DNA of 28,621 nucleotides from M3007 sp040080915 (GCA_040080915.1 JBEBHD010000036.1:1-28621); one strand, 5' to 3'; shown: positions 15,756-24,063, numbered from the stretch's first letter. Made by a program: numbers and translations. The notes: a model not told the origin generated them from the sequence alone.

Positions 15756-17480
15756 ATGTTGACAAAAGTAACAATCGAAAACTTCAAGAAATTGGACAGC
15801 ATCTCTTTTCCGCTGGAACAGTCAGTTGTACTTATCGGGCCTAACAACGCAGGTAAAACGACGGTCTTTCAGGCGTTTTGCCTTTGGGAGATTGGCGTGA
15901 AATCTTTTTTGAGAGCAAAGAACAAAAACGACCTAAACAATAGCGGAGGGGTGACCATTAACCGCCACGATCTGCTTAACAGCCCAATTTCGGATGCCCG
16001 GTTCTTGTGGAGAAACAGAAAAGTGAAAATACCTAAGCCAAAGGGAGGGGGAGAGCACATAAAACTGAGTGTTCAGCTCGAAGGCGAAAATTTAGGAAAA
16101 CCATGGTCGTGTAAGGCCGAGTTTGTTTTTTCAAACGCAGAGTCCTTTACTTGTAAAGTAATTACTGGCTATAGCGAAATCAACCAACTGTACAAGAATG
16201 GTCAAGATATCCGTTTCGGGTTTTTGCAGCCGATGTCGGGTATTGCTACTACAGAGGATAAGTTAACTGCCGGGTCAATTGATCGGAAACTTGGAGAAGG
16301 TAGGACTGCAGAGGTAATGCGCAATATCTGCTATGAGATATTGTACCCGGAAACACCCAAAGCCCTTGGTTATAATGGTGAGGCAAACTGGAAAAGCCTC
16401 GCCACACATATCCATAGGCTGTTCGGGGCTAGACTAAAAAAACCAGAATTCATCCGTTCAACTGGATTGGTTGAGTTGCAGTATGAGGAAAATGGAAATG
16501 TTTATGATGTCTCGTCCGGCGGACGAGGTTTTCAACAAACGCTCCTGCTTCTTTCCTTCCTTTATGCACATCCGAATACGATCTTGCTCTTGGATGAGCC
16601 AGATGCACACTTAGAGGTCATACGTCAACGTGAAATTTTTCAGATTTTGACCCAAACAGCCGAAGAGGTAGGATCGCAAATTATCATCGCTTCGCATTCA
16701 GAAGTGGTACTAAACGAGGCATCAGAGGTGTCAAAAATAATTGCGTTGATCGAGAATACGGCAATTGAAATTAATGACAAACACATTGGCAGAGAAATTC
16801 GAAAAGCGTTGATCGAAATCGGTTGGGAAAAGTACTACCTCGCAAAACTGAAAAAGCACATTCTCTTCCTTGAGGGGACAACCGATTTGTCCATGCTGCT
16901 AGCCTTTTCAACCAGACTCAAGCATCCAATAGAACCTTTGTTGCGGCAAGCCAATGTTGATTATGTATCAACTAATGCCCCACACTTGGCTGTCCAAAAT
17001 TTTGTCGCCCTTAAGTCTATTTTTCCAGAACTATCTGGGTTGGCATTGTTTGACCGGTTGCCGAATGAGAAAATGACCAATCCTAAATTAAAAATTATTT
17101 GTTGGAAAAGGCGTGAATTGGAAAACTATTTTGCCAAACCTTCCGTGTTATATCAATGGGCGAAAGATTTGGCTACAAGACTTGAAAAAGATGCCCAATC
17201 GTTCGACAAAACCATGCACGAAATCGTATCCGACAATACATTGCCTCGTGCGTTGCGCGATCAAAACGACACCTTCTGGGTTGATGAAAAACTCACGGAC
17301 AACTGGTTAGACAGAATTTTTGCCGATTTCTTTTCTCGCCACAGCCTTTCCCCAAGTTTTTTTAAAAACGATTACCACTTTTTGATTTCACTGCTCAGCG
17401 ACGACGAAATTGACCCGGAGATCAAAGAGAAGCTAGACATTTTACAAAAATTTCTCGAGAAACCTGTAGAAAAACATTAG
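15756..17480 (+). CDS. ATPase-TOPRIM protein (OLD-family / fused PARIS-like), probable defence gene
   Basis: A 574-residue protein. The N-terminal ABC/SMC-like ATPase has Walker A GPNNAGKTT at 28-36, a signature-like SSGGRGFQQTLLLLSFL, Walker B ILLLDEPDAHLE at 276-287 and H-loop IIIASHSE at 309-316. A TOPRIM-like domain follows: ILFLEGTTD (E373), ALFDRL (D433) and the DUF4435-type phrase CWKRRELENYF from 449. Such proteins are nucleases or toxin-like effectors of OLD, Gabija GajA and PARIS (AriA-AriB) defence systems. There is no adjacent UvrD-like gajB or separate ariB, so it would act alone, possibly as a fused form. It is visibly AT-richer than the core genes around it, which suggests horizontal acquisition. 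Its exact family needs a profile search. Confidence 0.75.
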   Translation: MLTKVTIENFKKLDSISFPLEQSVVLIGPNNAGKTTVFQAFCLWEIGVKSFLRAKNKNDLNNSGGVTINRHDLLNSPISDARFLWRNRKVKIPKPKGGGEHIKLSVQLEGENLGKPWSCKAEFVFSNAESFTCKVITGYSEINQLYKNGQDIRFGFLQPMSGIATTEDKLTAGSIDRKLGEGRTAEVMRNICYEILYPETPKALGYNGEANWKSLATHIHRLFGARLKKPEFIRSTGLVELQYEENGNVYDVSSGGRGFQQTLLLLSFLYAHPNTILLLDEPDAHLEVIRQREIFQILTQTAEEVGSQIIIASHSEVVLNEASEVSKIIALIENTAIEINDKHIGREIRKALIEIGWEKYYLAKLKKHILFLEGTTDLSMLLAFSTRLKHPIEPLLRQANVDYVSTNAPHLAVQNFVALKSIFPELSGLALFDRLPNEKMTNPKLKIICWKRRELENYFAKPSVLYQWAKDLATRLEKDAQSFDKTMHEIVSDNTLPRALRDQNDTFWVDEKLTDNWLDRIFADFFSRHSLSPSFFKNDYHFLISLLSDDEIDPEIKEKLDILQKFLEKPVEKH

Positions 17481-17515
17481 CCCTTGCCTCAACAGCACAC
17501 TTCGATACCGTCCTC

Positions 17516-18223
17516 CTATTGGTGCCCTGATACCAAAAACACCGCTGGCGCTTTTTCCAAAACAACTGCCGCCGCCCGCTTCCAAGCCCGCACGGGCAGG
17601 CTGCGCACCCACTCGCCCGCGCCCGTCAGGTCTTGCGCCACGCCAAAAACCGTGTCGGGCTGCAACGCCTCCAGCGCCACTTCCAGCACCATTTGCGAGC
17701 GGTAGGGCGTTTCAATAAAAATCTGCGTCTGGCCGAGTTGGGCCGCCAGTTGTTCCAAACGGCGCAGGTCGCGGGCCAATTCGGGGCGTTTGGGCGAGAG
17801 GTAGCCGTGAAACGCAAACCGCTGCCCGTTCATGCCAGAGGCCATCAGCGCCAGCAGCACAGACGATGGCCCCACCAACGGCACAACGCGCACACCCTCT
17901 CGGTGCGCCAGCGCCACAATGGCTGCTCCGGGATCGGCTACGCCGGGGCAGCCGGCCTCGGACAACAAGCCTACGTCCTTGCCCGCGCGGACCGCCTCCA
18001 GAAAAACCCGTTCGGCTCCTTCGGCGGCCCGGCCGTCGTCGGGCAATTCCTCAAAAATCATTTCCTGAATCGGCTTGGCCGGGTGCAAGCTCTTGACAAA
18101 ATGCCGCGCCGTTTTGGCCCGCTCGGCGATAAAAACCTCCAAGCCGCGTGCGATCTCTTGCACGTAGGTCGGAACGGTATGCAGGGCATTCTCCGAAATG
18201 GGGGTGGGTATCAGGTACAGCAT
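17516..18223 (-). CDS. SAM-dependent tetrapyrrole-type methyltransferase (RsmI-like, short form)
   Basis: A 235-residue member of the tetrapyrrole methylase fold related to RsmI (16S rRNA C1402 2'-O-methyltransferase). It shows LYLIPTPISENAL (in place of the RsmI start LYVVATPIGNL), KTARHFVKSL, LLSEAGCPGVADPGAAIVALAHREGVRVVPLVGPSSVLLALMASG, FHGYLSPK and FIETPYRSQMVLEVAL. It lacks the extra C-terminal domain of the E. coli enzyme (about 286 residues). Short RsmI-like paralogues are usual in Bacteroidota, so the rRNA target is likely but not certain. The ATG at 18223 is chosen. An upstream in-frame ATG (18280) would run through heptamer repeats and start before the predicted promoter. It is divergent from scpA. 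Confidence 0.87.
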   Translation of the reverse strand: MLYLIPTPISENALHTVPTYVQEIARGLEVFIAERAKTARHFVKSLHPAKPIQEMIFEELPDDGRAAEGAERVFLEAVRAGKDVGLLSEAGCPGVADPGAAIVALAHREGVRVVPLVGPSSVLLALMASGMNGQRFAFHGYLSPKRPELARDLRRLEQLAAQLGQTQIFIETPYRSQMVLEVALEALQPDTVFGVAQDLTGAGEWVRSLPVRAWKRAAAVVLEKAPAVFLVSGHQ

Positions 18224-18230
18224 TTTTTTT

Positions 18231-18251
18231 AATGATGAATGATGAATGATG
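18231..18251 (-). repeat. Three ATCATTC-type heptamers (minus-strand sense) in the rsmI leader
   Basis: AATGATG is repeated three times on the plus strand, reading as the ATCATTC-type heptamer (frame CATCATT) on the minus strand. It lies 8 to 28 bases before the methyltransferase ATG and downstream of its predicted -7 element, so it would be transcribed. It is the same unit, in sense orientation, as the larger array before scpA. Confidence 0.85.
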
Positions 18252-18268
18252 AATTTGACTGCCGTCGG

Positions 18269-18276
18269 CAAAAGTA
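18269..18276 (-). promoter_or_regulatory. Bacteroidota -7 element TACTTTTG (rsmI-like gene promoter)
   Basis: CAAAAGTA on the plus strand reads TACTTTTG on the minus strand, a match to TAnnTTTG 46 bases before ATG 18223. It is back-to-back with the scpA -7 element 22 bases away, so the two promoters are divergent and close. Confidence 0.5.
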
Positions 18277-18298
18277 ACAAGCGCCTTCAGGCTTTGTA

Positions 18299-18306
18299 TA
18301 CCTTTG
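18299..18306 (+). promoter_or_regulatory. Bacteroidota -7 element TACCTTTG (scpA promoter)
   Basis: TACCTTTG matches TAnnTTTG. Transcription from about 18311 would place the whole heptamer array in the scpA leader and excludes the in-frame ATG at 18246 as the scpA start. Confidence 0.5.
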
Positions 18307-18319
18307 CTGGCCTTCCATT

Positions 18320-18392
<73 letters not shown>

Positions 18393-19139
18393 TTGAACAC
18401 GTTTACCATAAAATTGCCCGTGTTTGAAGGCCCGTTCGACCTGCTCTTGTTTTTCATCGAGCGGGATGAGCTGGATATTTACAACATACCCATCGCTCAG
18501 GTCACCGACGATTTTCTTGACTACCTGCATCAGCTCGAAGCCATGAACATTGACGTGGCCTCGGAATTCATCGTGGTGGCCGCCACACTCATGCGCATCA
18601 AGGCAAAAATGCTGCTTCCCCGCAAACAGGTGGACGACGAGGGCAACGAAATTGACCCTCGCCACGAACTCGTGGAGCGCCTGCTGGAGTACAAGCGCTA
18701 CAAAACGGTGCTTGACGACCTGCGCCGGTTGGAAGAGGTGCGGGCGTTTATGACCCCGCGCGGCTTTGCCACCACCGAGCTGCGCAAACTGGCCGAAACG
18801 ACCCTGGCTGATGCCGAGATGGAGAGCGTGTCGCTGTACAAGCTCCTGCGCGTGTTCGAGCGCCTGCTGGCGCGCTTCGAGGAAGACCAAAAGGCCCGAC
18901 GCGTCCACACGGTGTACAACTTCAACTACACTATCCAGGACCAGCGGGAGTATTTGCAGGGCAAACTCCGGCGCGGCGAGCAGGCCCCCTTCGAGGAAAT
19001 TTTTCTTGCCTTGGAAAACCGTATCCACGCTATCGTAACCTTTTTGGCCCTGCTTGAGTTGCTCAATGCCCAAGAAGTGGTGCTGGTACAGGGCGAGGGC
19101 ATGAACAATTTTTGGCTGACCCTGCCGGATGGCGAGTAA
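18393..19139 (+). CDS. scpA: Segregation and condensation protein A (ScpA)
   Basis: A 248-residue kleisin that links the heads of SMC and, with ScpB, helps chromosome condensation and segregation. The N-terminal domain is FTIKLPVFEGPFDLLLFFIERDELDIYNIPIAQVTDDFLDYLHQLE, then ASEFIVVAATLMRIKAKMLLP and ELVERLLEYKRYK, all family hallmarks. The C-terminal winged helix is IHAIVTFLALLELLNAQEVVLVQ. No ATG lies near the conserved start, and TTG at 18393 gives a protein of normal length. The in-frame ATG at 18246 would translate the heptamer array as FIIHHSS repeats and precedes the predicted promoter, so it is rejected. scpB is not in the window. Confidence 0.88.
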   Translation: MNTFTIKLPVFEGPFDLLLFFIERDELDIYNIPIAQVTDDFLDYLHQLEAMNIDVASEFIVVAATLMRIKAKMLLPRKQVDDEGNEIDPRHELVERLLEYKRYKTVLDDLRRLEEVRAFMTPRGFATTELRKLAETTLADAEMESVSLYKLLRVFERLLARFEEDQKARRVHTVYNFNYTIQDQREYLQGKLRRGEQAPFEEIFLALENRIHAIVTFLALLELLNAQEVVLVQGEGMNNFWLTLPDGE

Positions 19140-19185
19140 AACAATTGCTTGGAAAAGACCGGGGCTTTTCACCAAATTTGCGCTT

Positions 19186-19803
19186 ATGATTGACGTACTC
19201 AGCATCGAAAAAACGTACACCATCGCCGACTACCTCGACCTGGAGGATGCCAGTGCGGTGCGCCATGAATTTCACAACGGAAACCTACTCGAAATGGCCG
19301 GAGGAATTTTGCCCCACAATGTAGTCAAACTCCGCATTGGCGGAATGCTCGACTTGCTGCTTTCGCAGCACAACATGCCCCATGTCGCGTGCAACAGCGA
19401 CACCAAGGTCCGCATCGAAGCCGAAAACCGCTTCGTTTACCCCGACCTCACCATCACCTACGGCCAGCCAGCGTACTACCGAACGCCTGATGGCGCTGTG
19501 CGACGCGACATCGTCGTCAACCCCCTAGTCATCGTGGAGGTGCTGTCGGAAGACACCCGCGCCTTCGACAAATCGGAAAAATTCGACCTGTACAGCACCA
19601 TCCCCGGCTTCCGGGAGTACATCCTCATCGAGCCGGAAGCCACTTGGGTCAAGTCCTATTTTTTGCAAGACCCCGATCATGACCTTTGGCACATTTCGAC
19701 GCTGACCGACCGCAACGCGTCGCTGCCGGTGCAGGCGCTGGGCATCGAGATTTCGCTGACCGAGCTGTACGGGGTTTTGGAGAAACTGCCAAAGGATGCC
19801 TAA
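19186..19803 (+). CDS. Uma2 family endonuclease-like protein (DUF820)
   Basis: A 205-residue protein of the Uma2 (DUF820) family with a PD-(D/E)XK nuclease-like core. It shows RHEFHNGNLLEMAGG, HNVVKLRIGGMLDLLL, CNSDTKVRIEAENRFVYPDLTITYG (Asp of PD), PLVIVEVLSEDTRAFDKSEKFDLYSTIPGFREYILIEPE (Glu and Lys of the core). These proteins are numerous in Bacteroidota and Cyanobacteria, and their cellular role is mostly unknown. ATG 19186 is preferred over an in-frame ATG at 19129 that lies inside scpA. The ATG of the following truncated ATPase overlaps its 3' end. Confidence 0.85.
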   Translation: MIDVLSIEKTYTIADYLDLEDASAVRHEFHNGNLLEMAGGILPHNVVKLRIGGMLDLLLSQHNMPHVACNSDTKVRIEAENRFVYPDLTITYGQPAYYRTPDGAVRRDIVVNPLVIVEVLSEDTRAFDKSEKFDLYSTIPGFREYILIEPEATWVKSYFLQDPDHDLWHISTLTDRNASLPVQALGIEISLTELYGVLEKLPKDA

Positions 19804-20338
19804 TGCAATGACCAGCATAGAATTCAAGAACAAACACCGCCCATCCGTGATACGAAAAAACTTCACCCAAATTTGGGAGCAACTCCGCGCAAAAAAACGG
19901 CACATGCCCGAGTTTTTGGAGCGTATCGTAATTCGGCACCTCAGGGGAATCGAACACTTGTCCATTGATCTTGAATTCCCGGTAACCGTTCTGGCTGGCC
20001 CCAATGCATGTGGAAAAACAACAGTACTCTTTGCCCTTGCTTGTTGCTACCGCTCGCCAGGTGAACGAAAAAATCCATTTGCCCCTGCGACCATGTTTCC
20101 GAACCTGAGCCTACGCAAACACCCGGAACTGTCCGACCAAACCTTCGACAACGCCACGGACAAAAAGACGAATATTGCCAAAAACAAATTCCACAGCTTT
20201 TGCGAAACAGTTCGATTCGACAGTCTTGGCCTCATTCGGCAGATCGCCCGAGAGGAAGCCAAGCGCCAAACTGGCGTGGTCAAAAAATTTGTTGATGACC
20301 TCGAAACCCAAATCCGTAATTGGCAAAGCCGAAAATAA
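19796..20338 (+). CDS. Truncated AAA ATPase, probable internal-deletion remnant
   Basis: A 180-residue frame that begins like an AAA_15/RecF-type ATPase (FLERIVIRHLRGIEHLSIDLEFPVTVLAGPNACGKTTVLFALACCYR, Walker A at 68-76). After about residue 105 it moves directly into a helical, charged end (NKFHSFCETVRFDSLGLIRQIAREEAKRQTGVVKKFVDDLETQIRNWQSRK). Signature motif, Walker B and H-loop are all missing, while relatives are usually 400-600 residues. The simplest reading is an internal deletion that removed the middle of a larger ATPase gene in frame. Its ATG overlaps the Uma2 gene end, and malQ follows after nine bases. Whether it is expressed is unknown. Confidence 0.55.
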   Translation: MPNAMTSIEFKNKHRPSVIRKNFTQIWEQLRAKKRHMPEFLERIVIRHLRGIEHLSIDLEFPVTVLAGPNACGKTTVLFALACCYRSPGERKNPFAPATMFPNLSLRKHPELSDQTFDNATDKKTNIAKNKFHSFCETVRFDSLGLIRQIAREEAKRQTGVVKKFVDDLETQIRNWQSRK

Positions 20339-20347
20339 AGGCAACCC

Positions 20348-23236
20348 ATGACGAAAATCCACTTCCACCTCCACTACGCTACCCAGTTCGGCGAAAACCT
20401 GTTTGTCCAGACTGAAGTCCGCCAAGGCGGCAAAACCACCACCCACGAACACCCGCTGACTTACCTGAACGAAACCCTCTGGCACGGGGCCATTGATCTC
20501 GACGCGGCACCCGATGCCCAATTGTACTACCACTACGAATGCCGAACGCCCGCAGGCCAAAGCCGCACCGAATGGGGCAGCCACCAGATCAACCTCGCCG
20601 AAACCGGCGGCACACTTGAAGTGTACGATTACTGGACACCCATGAGCGCCGTGCAAAACGCCTTCGAGACGCAGGCATTCCGCGTGCTCGCACCGAGGGA
20701 AACGAACAGCCCCAAGGCAAAAAAGACCGGCACGTTTACCCACACCTTTCGCGTCAAAACCCCGCTGCTCGCTGCCGGGCACGCCGTTTGCCTGCTTGGC
20801 CACGGCACCGCACTGCGGGCGTGGGATACCAAGGCCCCACTTTTGTTGCAGCCCGACGAACAGGGCTGGTCCGTAGCACTGGATCTTTCCCAGGAAAATT
20901 TTCCGCTGGGCTACAAGTATGGTGTGTGGAACACCCAAACGAAGGAATTTCTCGGTTTTGAAGACGGGGGCAACCGCGCCCTGTACGCTCCCGCCTCGCC
21001 AGCGGCGACGGTGGTTCTGCACGACGGCTTTGCCCGTTTCCCGCTGCCGACGTGGCGCGGCGCGGGCGTGGCCATTCCCGTGTTCAGCCTGCGCAGTGAG
21101 AGCAGTTTTGGCGTAGGTGAGTTTGCCGACCTGCCCGCGCTGGCCGACTGGGCCAAGGCGGTCGGCCTGCGGCTCATCCAGTTGCTGCCCGTGAACGACA
21201 CCTCGGCCACCAACACCTGGGCCGATTCCTACCCCTACTCCGCCATTTCGGCCTTTGCCCTGCACCCGATCTACCTCAACGTGGCCGAAGTGGCCGGAAA
21301 AAACCACGCGACGCTGCTCAAGCCGTTTGCCCAAAAACAACAGGAACTCAACGCACTCGCTGCCGTGGACTACGAATCCGTCTTGCAAGCCAAGTGGGCG
21401 ATCATCCGCCAGTTGTACGCCGCGCAAAAAGACAGTTTTTTGAAAAACCCGGCCTTTGTCCGGTATTTCACCCAAAACCGGCATTGGCTGGTTCCCTATG
21501 CGGCTTTTTGTTTTTTGCGCGACCAAAACGGCACAACGGACTTCCGGTCATGGCCTGCGCACGGGGTTTATCGTGAAAAAGAAATCGAAAAACTCGTGTC
21601 ACCCAAGTCGGAGCACCACGACGAGGTGGCCGTCCACTATTTCGTGCAGTGGCACCTGCACCGCCAGCTCCACGCCGCCGTAGAGTATGCCCATGAGCAG
21701 GGTTTGGGGCTCAAGGGCGACATCCCCATCGGTATTGCCCGACAAAGCTGCGATGCCTGGGTGGCTCCCGACCTGTACAACATGGACATGCAGGCCGGTG
21801 CCCCGCCCGACGATTTTGCCGTGAACGGCCAAAACTGGGGTTTCCCAACATACAATTGGGAGCGCATGAAGGCCGATGGATTCGCCTGGTGGCGGCAGCG
21901 CTTTGAGCAGATGAGCCTGTACTTCGATGCTTTCCGCATTGACCACATCCTCGGTTTTTTCCGGATATGGAGCATCCCGGCCCACGCTGTAGAGGGCATA
22001 CTCGGTCATTTTGTGCCAGCAATACCGGTTACGGAGCGCGAGTTTCACGAGGCCGGTATCGGGTTCAACTATGAGCGTCTCTGCCGACCTTTCATCAATG
22101 ACGCGATCCTGCACGAGTTTTTTGGTGACCAAGCCGACACCGTACGCGACACTTTCCTCGACCGATCGCCCGACGGCGGCCATTGGTCTGGCGGCAGCCA
22201 GTACGTGTTCAAACCCGCGTTCGATACCCAACGAAAGGTCGAGGCGTATTTGGCAACCCAGCCTCCTCCCGTGGTGGGGAAAGGAGCTGTATCCCGGAAA
22301 ACAACAGGTTCGGGGGCCGGAAAAACAGTTGACCAAAAAACGGGTGAAAATCCATTGGGCAAAAACAAAAAGGGTATCCCAAACCCCGCTAGTGAAAAAG
22401 TGCTCGAGCAAGCCCCCCTCGCACCTGGGCGAGAGCATGTCCCGAACTTCAGTCGGGAGGATGCGGGAGGGCTTTTTGCCCTGCTCGCCAACGTGATCCT
22501 GCACGACACGACCATGCAGGGCGCAGCCGAGCGGCAATACGCGTTCCGTATCGGTATGGAAAAAACAGCTTCGTTCCGCTATTTGCCCGACGAGGTCAAG
22601 GAGCAGATGAAGGCGCTGTATGTCAACTATTTTTTCCGCCGGCAAGACGATTTTTGGCAACGCGAGGCCATGGAAAAACTGCCTGAACTCAAGCGTGCCA
22701 CCAACATGCTAATTTGTGGAGAAGACCTCGGCATGGTGCCAAACTGCGTGCCCGACGTGATGCAGGAACTCGGCATCCTCAGCCTCGAAATCCAACGCAT
22801 GCCCAAGGCGGCTGGCGCTACGTTTTTTCACCCCAAAGACGCGCCCTATTTGTCGGTGGTTACCCCTTCTACCCACGATATGAGCACGCTGCGCGGCTGG
22901 TGGGAAGAAGACCGTGCCAGCAGCCAGCGCTTTTTCAACGAGGTGCTCGGTTACGCAGGCACCGCGCCCTATTTCTGCGAGCCGTGGGTGTGCCGCGCCT
23001 TGTTGGCGCAGCACCTGCACGCCCCGGCGATGTGGGCAATTTTTCAGTTACAGGATTTGCTGGGTATGGACGGTAGTTTGCGCCGCGAAAACCCGGAAGA
23101 CGAGCGCATCAACGTGCCCGCCAACCCCAGGCACTACTGGCGCTACCGGATGCACATGACCCTGAAGGCCCTGCTTGGGGCGGAAAAATTCAACCGAGAT
23201 CTGCAAAAAATGGTGCTGGATAGCGGGCGTTCGTAA
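20348..23236 (+). CDS. malQ: 4-alpha-glucanotransferase, DPE2-type, with N-terminal starch-binding domains
   Basis: A 962-residue GH77 amylomaltase that moves glucan chains between maltose, maltodextrins and glycogen-like acceptors. The N-terminus holds two CBM20-like carbohydrate-binding modules (about residues 1-110 and 130-235, with KIHFHLHYATQFGENLFV and FTHTFRVKTPLLAAGHAVCLLG, ending GYKYGVWN). The catalytic domain starts at AGVAIPVFSLRSESSFGVGEFADL. Catalytic residues visible are the nucleophile D532 in FRIDHILGFFRIW, acid/base E792 in ICGEDLGMVPN, and D844 in PSTHDMSTLRGWW. Residues about 638-708 form an unusual proline/glycine/lysine-rich insertion whose DNA has hairpin repeats. The gene stands alone, nine bases after the truncated ATPase. 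Confidence 0.93.
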   Translation: MTKIHFHLHYATQFGENLFVQTEVRQGGKTTTHEHPLTYLNETLWHGAIDLDAAPDAQLYYHYECRTPAGQSRTEWGSHQINLAETGGTLEVYDYWTPMSAVQNAFETQAFRVLAPRETNSPKAKKTGTFTHTFRVKTPLLAAGHAVCLLGHGTALRAWDTKAPLLLQPDEQGWSVALDLSQENFPLGYKYGVWNTQTKEFLGFEDGGNRALYAPASPAATVVLHDGFARFPLPTWRGAGVAIPVFSLRSESSFGVGEFADLPALADWAKAVGLRLIQLLPVNDTSATNTWADSYPYSAISAFALHPIYLNVAEVAGKNHATLLKPFAQKQQELNALAAVDYESVLQAKWAIIRQLYAAQKDSFLKNPAFVRYFTQNRHWLVPYAAFCFLRDQNGTTDFRSWPAHGVYREKEIEKLVSPKSEHHDEVAVHYFVQWHLHRQLHAAVEYAHEQGLGLKGDIPIGIARQSCDAWVAPDLYNMDMQAGAPPDDFAVNGQNWGFPTYNWERMKADGFAWWRQRFEQMSLYFDAFRIDHILGFFRIWSIPAHAVEGILGHFVPAIPVTEREFHEAGIGFNYERLCRPFINDAILHEFFGDQADTVRDTFLDRSPDGGHWSGGSQYVFKPAFDTQRKVEAYLATQPPPVVGKGAVSRKTTGSGAGKTVDQKTGENPLGKNKKGIPNPASEKVLEQAPLAPGREHVPNFSREDAGGLFALLANVILHDTTMQGAAERQYAFRIGMEKTASFRYLPDEVKEQMKALYVNYFFRRQDDFWQREAMEKLPELKRATNMLICGEDLGMVPNCVPDVMQELGILSLEIQRMPKAAGATFFHPKDAPYLSVVTPSTHDMSTLRGWWEEDRASSQRFFNEVLGYAGTAPYFCEPWVCRALLAQHLHAPAMWAIFQLQDLLGMDGSLRRENPEDERINVPANPRHYWRYRMHMTLKALLGAEKFNRDLQKMVLDSGRS
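22252..22470 (+). repeat. In-frame hairpin-rich insertion within malQ
   Basis: This stretch encodes a low-complexity segment (PPPVVGKGAVSRKTTGSG, GENPLGKNKKGIPN) that interrupts the junction between KVEAYLA and GLFALLANVILHD, which are normally close together. Its DNA has short inverted repeats: CTCGC/GCGAG at 22418-22433 and TCCCGA/TCGGGA at 22440-22458, plus the palindrome TGCTCGAGCA at 22401-22410. It looks like intergenic-type repeat DNA inserted in frame. The boundaries are approximate. Confidence 0.5.
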
Positions 23237-23421
23237 TTCTACTTTGTCAGATTAAAGGAATCATCCTCGGTTTTGGTATTCTGAAAGAACCCGTCCGCAT
23301 CACGGCGTGCAAACCCACACAGCACCAGCCCACGATGCGGAAAAGTGCTCGCATGGCCTACTCGAAGCCCTTTTTCAATAAAAAATTTGACCTCTGCTAC
23401 TGCCAGTGGCAGATAATCAGA

Positions 23422-23841
23422 TCAACTGAAAACAGCCTTGAACTCCGAAATAGTCAAGATTTTCAGCGGGGGAAATTCCAAGTTTTTATACGGCTTGAAG
23501 TGCCTGTCCTCCGAGACGATGCAAAAGGCATTTGCCGACACAGCGCAATCAATAAACTTGTTGTCGTCTGGATCCTCTTGCATCAATTTCCATTGAAAGT
23601 GAACGTCAAAATGCTCAACATAGGGGAAGTTGGTCAAAAACTCGACGAAGTTGGAAGCGACTTCCGAATTTGTTTTCCGCGCCAGAACTTCTTCGTACTC
23701 CAGAACAATTTCGCTGGAAACGCAAAGGCGCAACTCTCCGGTGATGATTTTGTCAAAAATCCAGCGGTTCGGCGAGGCCCGGCCAATCATGGAAACGACT
23801 ACGTTAGTGTCAAGCACGACTTTCAGCACGCCAGTGTTCAT
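23422..23841 (-). CDS. PIN-domain toxin of a toxin-antitoxin pair (TIGR00305-like)
   Basis: A 139-residue PIN-fold ribonuclease. Acidic active-site residues are visible in VVLDTNVVVSMIG (D11), SSEIVLEYEEVLARK (E), EDPDDNKFIDCAVSANA (D) and SEDRHF. It has the ending LKILTISEFKAVF, typical of the putative PIN-family toxin component TIGR00305. PIN toxins cut RNA and are held off by a cognate antitoxin. The gene overlaps the end of the upstream 76-residue antitoxin gene by about 32 bases. A GTG at 23829 is an alternative start giving MLKVVLDTN. The same frame stays open for 60 codons after its stop but shows no family features. Confidence 0.85.
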   Translation of the reverse strand: MNTGVLKVVLDTNVVVSMIGRASPNRWIFDKIITGELRLCVSSEIVLEYEEVLARKTNSEVASNFVEFLTNFPYVEHFDVHFQWKLMQEDPDDNKFIDCAVSANAFCIVSEDRHFKPYKNLEFPPLKILTISEFKAVFS

Positions 23842-24040
23842 AGGCCCATGTGGCTATTTGTTCCGGTGTCATCTTGTTTTCCGCAGCAAACTGATCCATT
23901 GCGGCGGTCGCCTTTTCGGCAAAATACAAGCCAATCAAGTAGCGAATAGCCTTCAGGTCGGGTTCCGACACGTTTCTTGCGTACAGTTTCAACAACTCCA
24001 GTTGCAAATTGCTCAAGCCGGTTTGTGGTGCATGTGCCAT
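23810..24040 (-). CDS. Small helical antitoxin-like protein, partner of the PIN toxin
   Basis: A 76-residue, largely helical protein (LSNLQLELLKLYARNVSEPDLKAIRYLIGLYFAEKATAAMDQFAAENKMTPEQIATWAYEHWR). Proteins of this pattern lie directly upstream of PIN toxins in many Bacteroidota and Cyanobacteria genomes and are taken as antitoxins. ATG 24040 is chosen because a TACTTTTG -7 element at 24064-24071 (minus) places the transcript start near 24059. The possible GTG start at 24064 would then fall upstream of the transcript. The toxin start codon lies within its 3' end, so translation is coupled. Any DNA-binding role is not evident from the sequence. Confidence 0.75.
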   Translation of the reverse strand: MAHAPQTGLSNLQLELLKLYARNVSEPDLKAIRYLIGLYFAEKATAAMDQFAAENKMTPEQIATWAYEHWRAESRA

Positions 24041-24063
24041 GGTCGTGCGCTTTTGAATGGCCA

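Noticed and set aside
15756..17480. Assignment as a Gabija system
   Set aside because: GajA-like features are possible, but no UvrD-like GajB gene follows. The next gene is a convergent methyltransferase.
20111..21526. 471-codon open frame on the minus strand
   Set aside because: It is antisense to malQ and the truncated ATPase. It is a shadow of GC-rich codon use.
23239..23421. 60-codon open stretch on the minus strand in the same frame after the PIN toxin stop
   Set aside because: It has no start codon of good quality, no recognisable motif, and the PIN protein already has a complete family ending. Chance openness is likely at this base composition.
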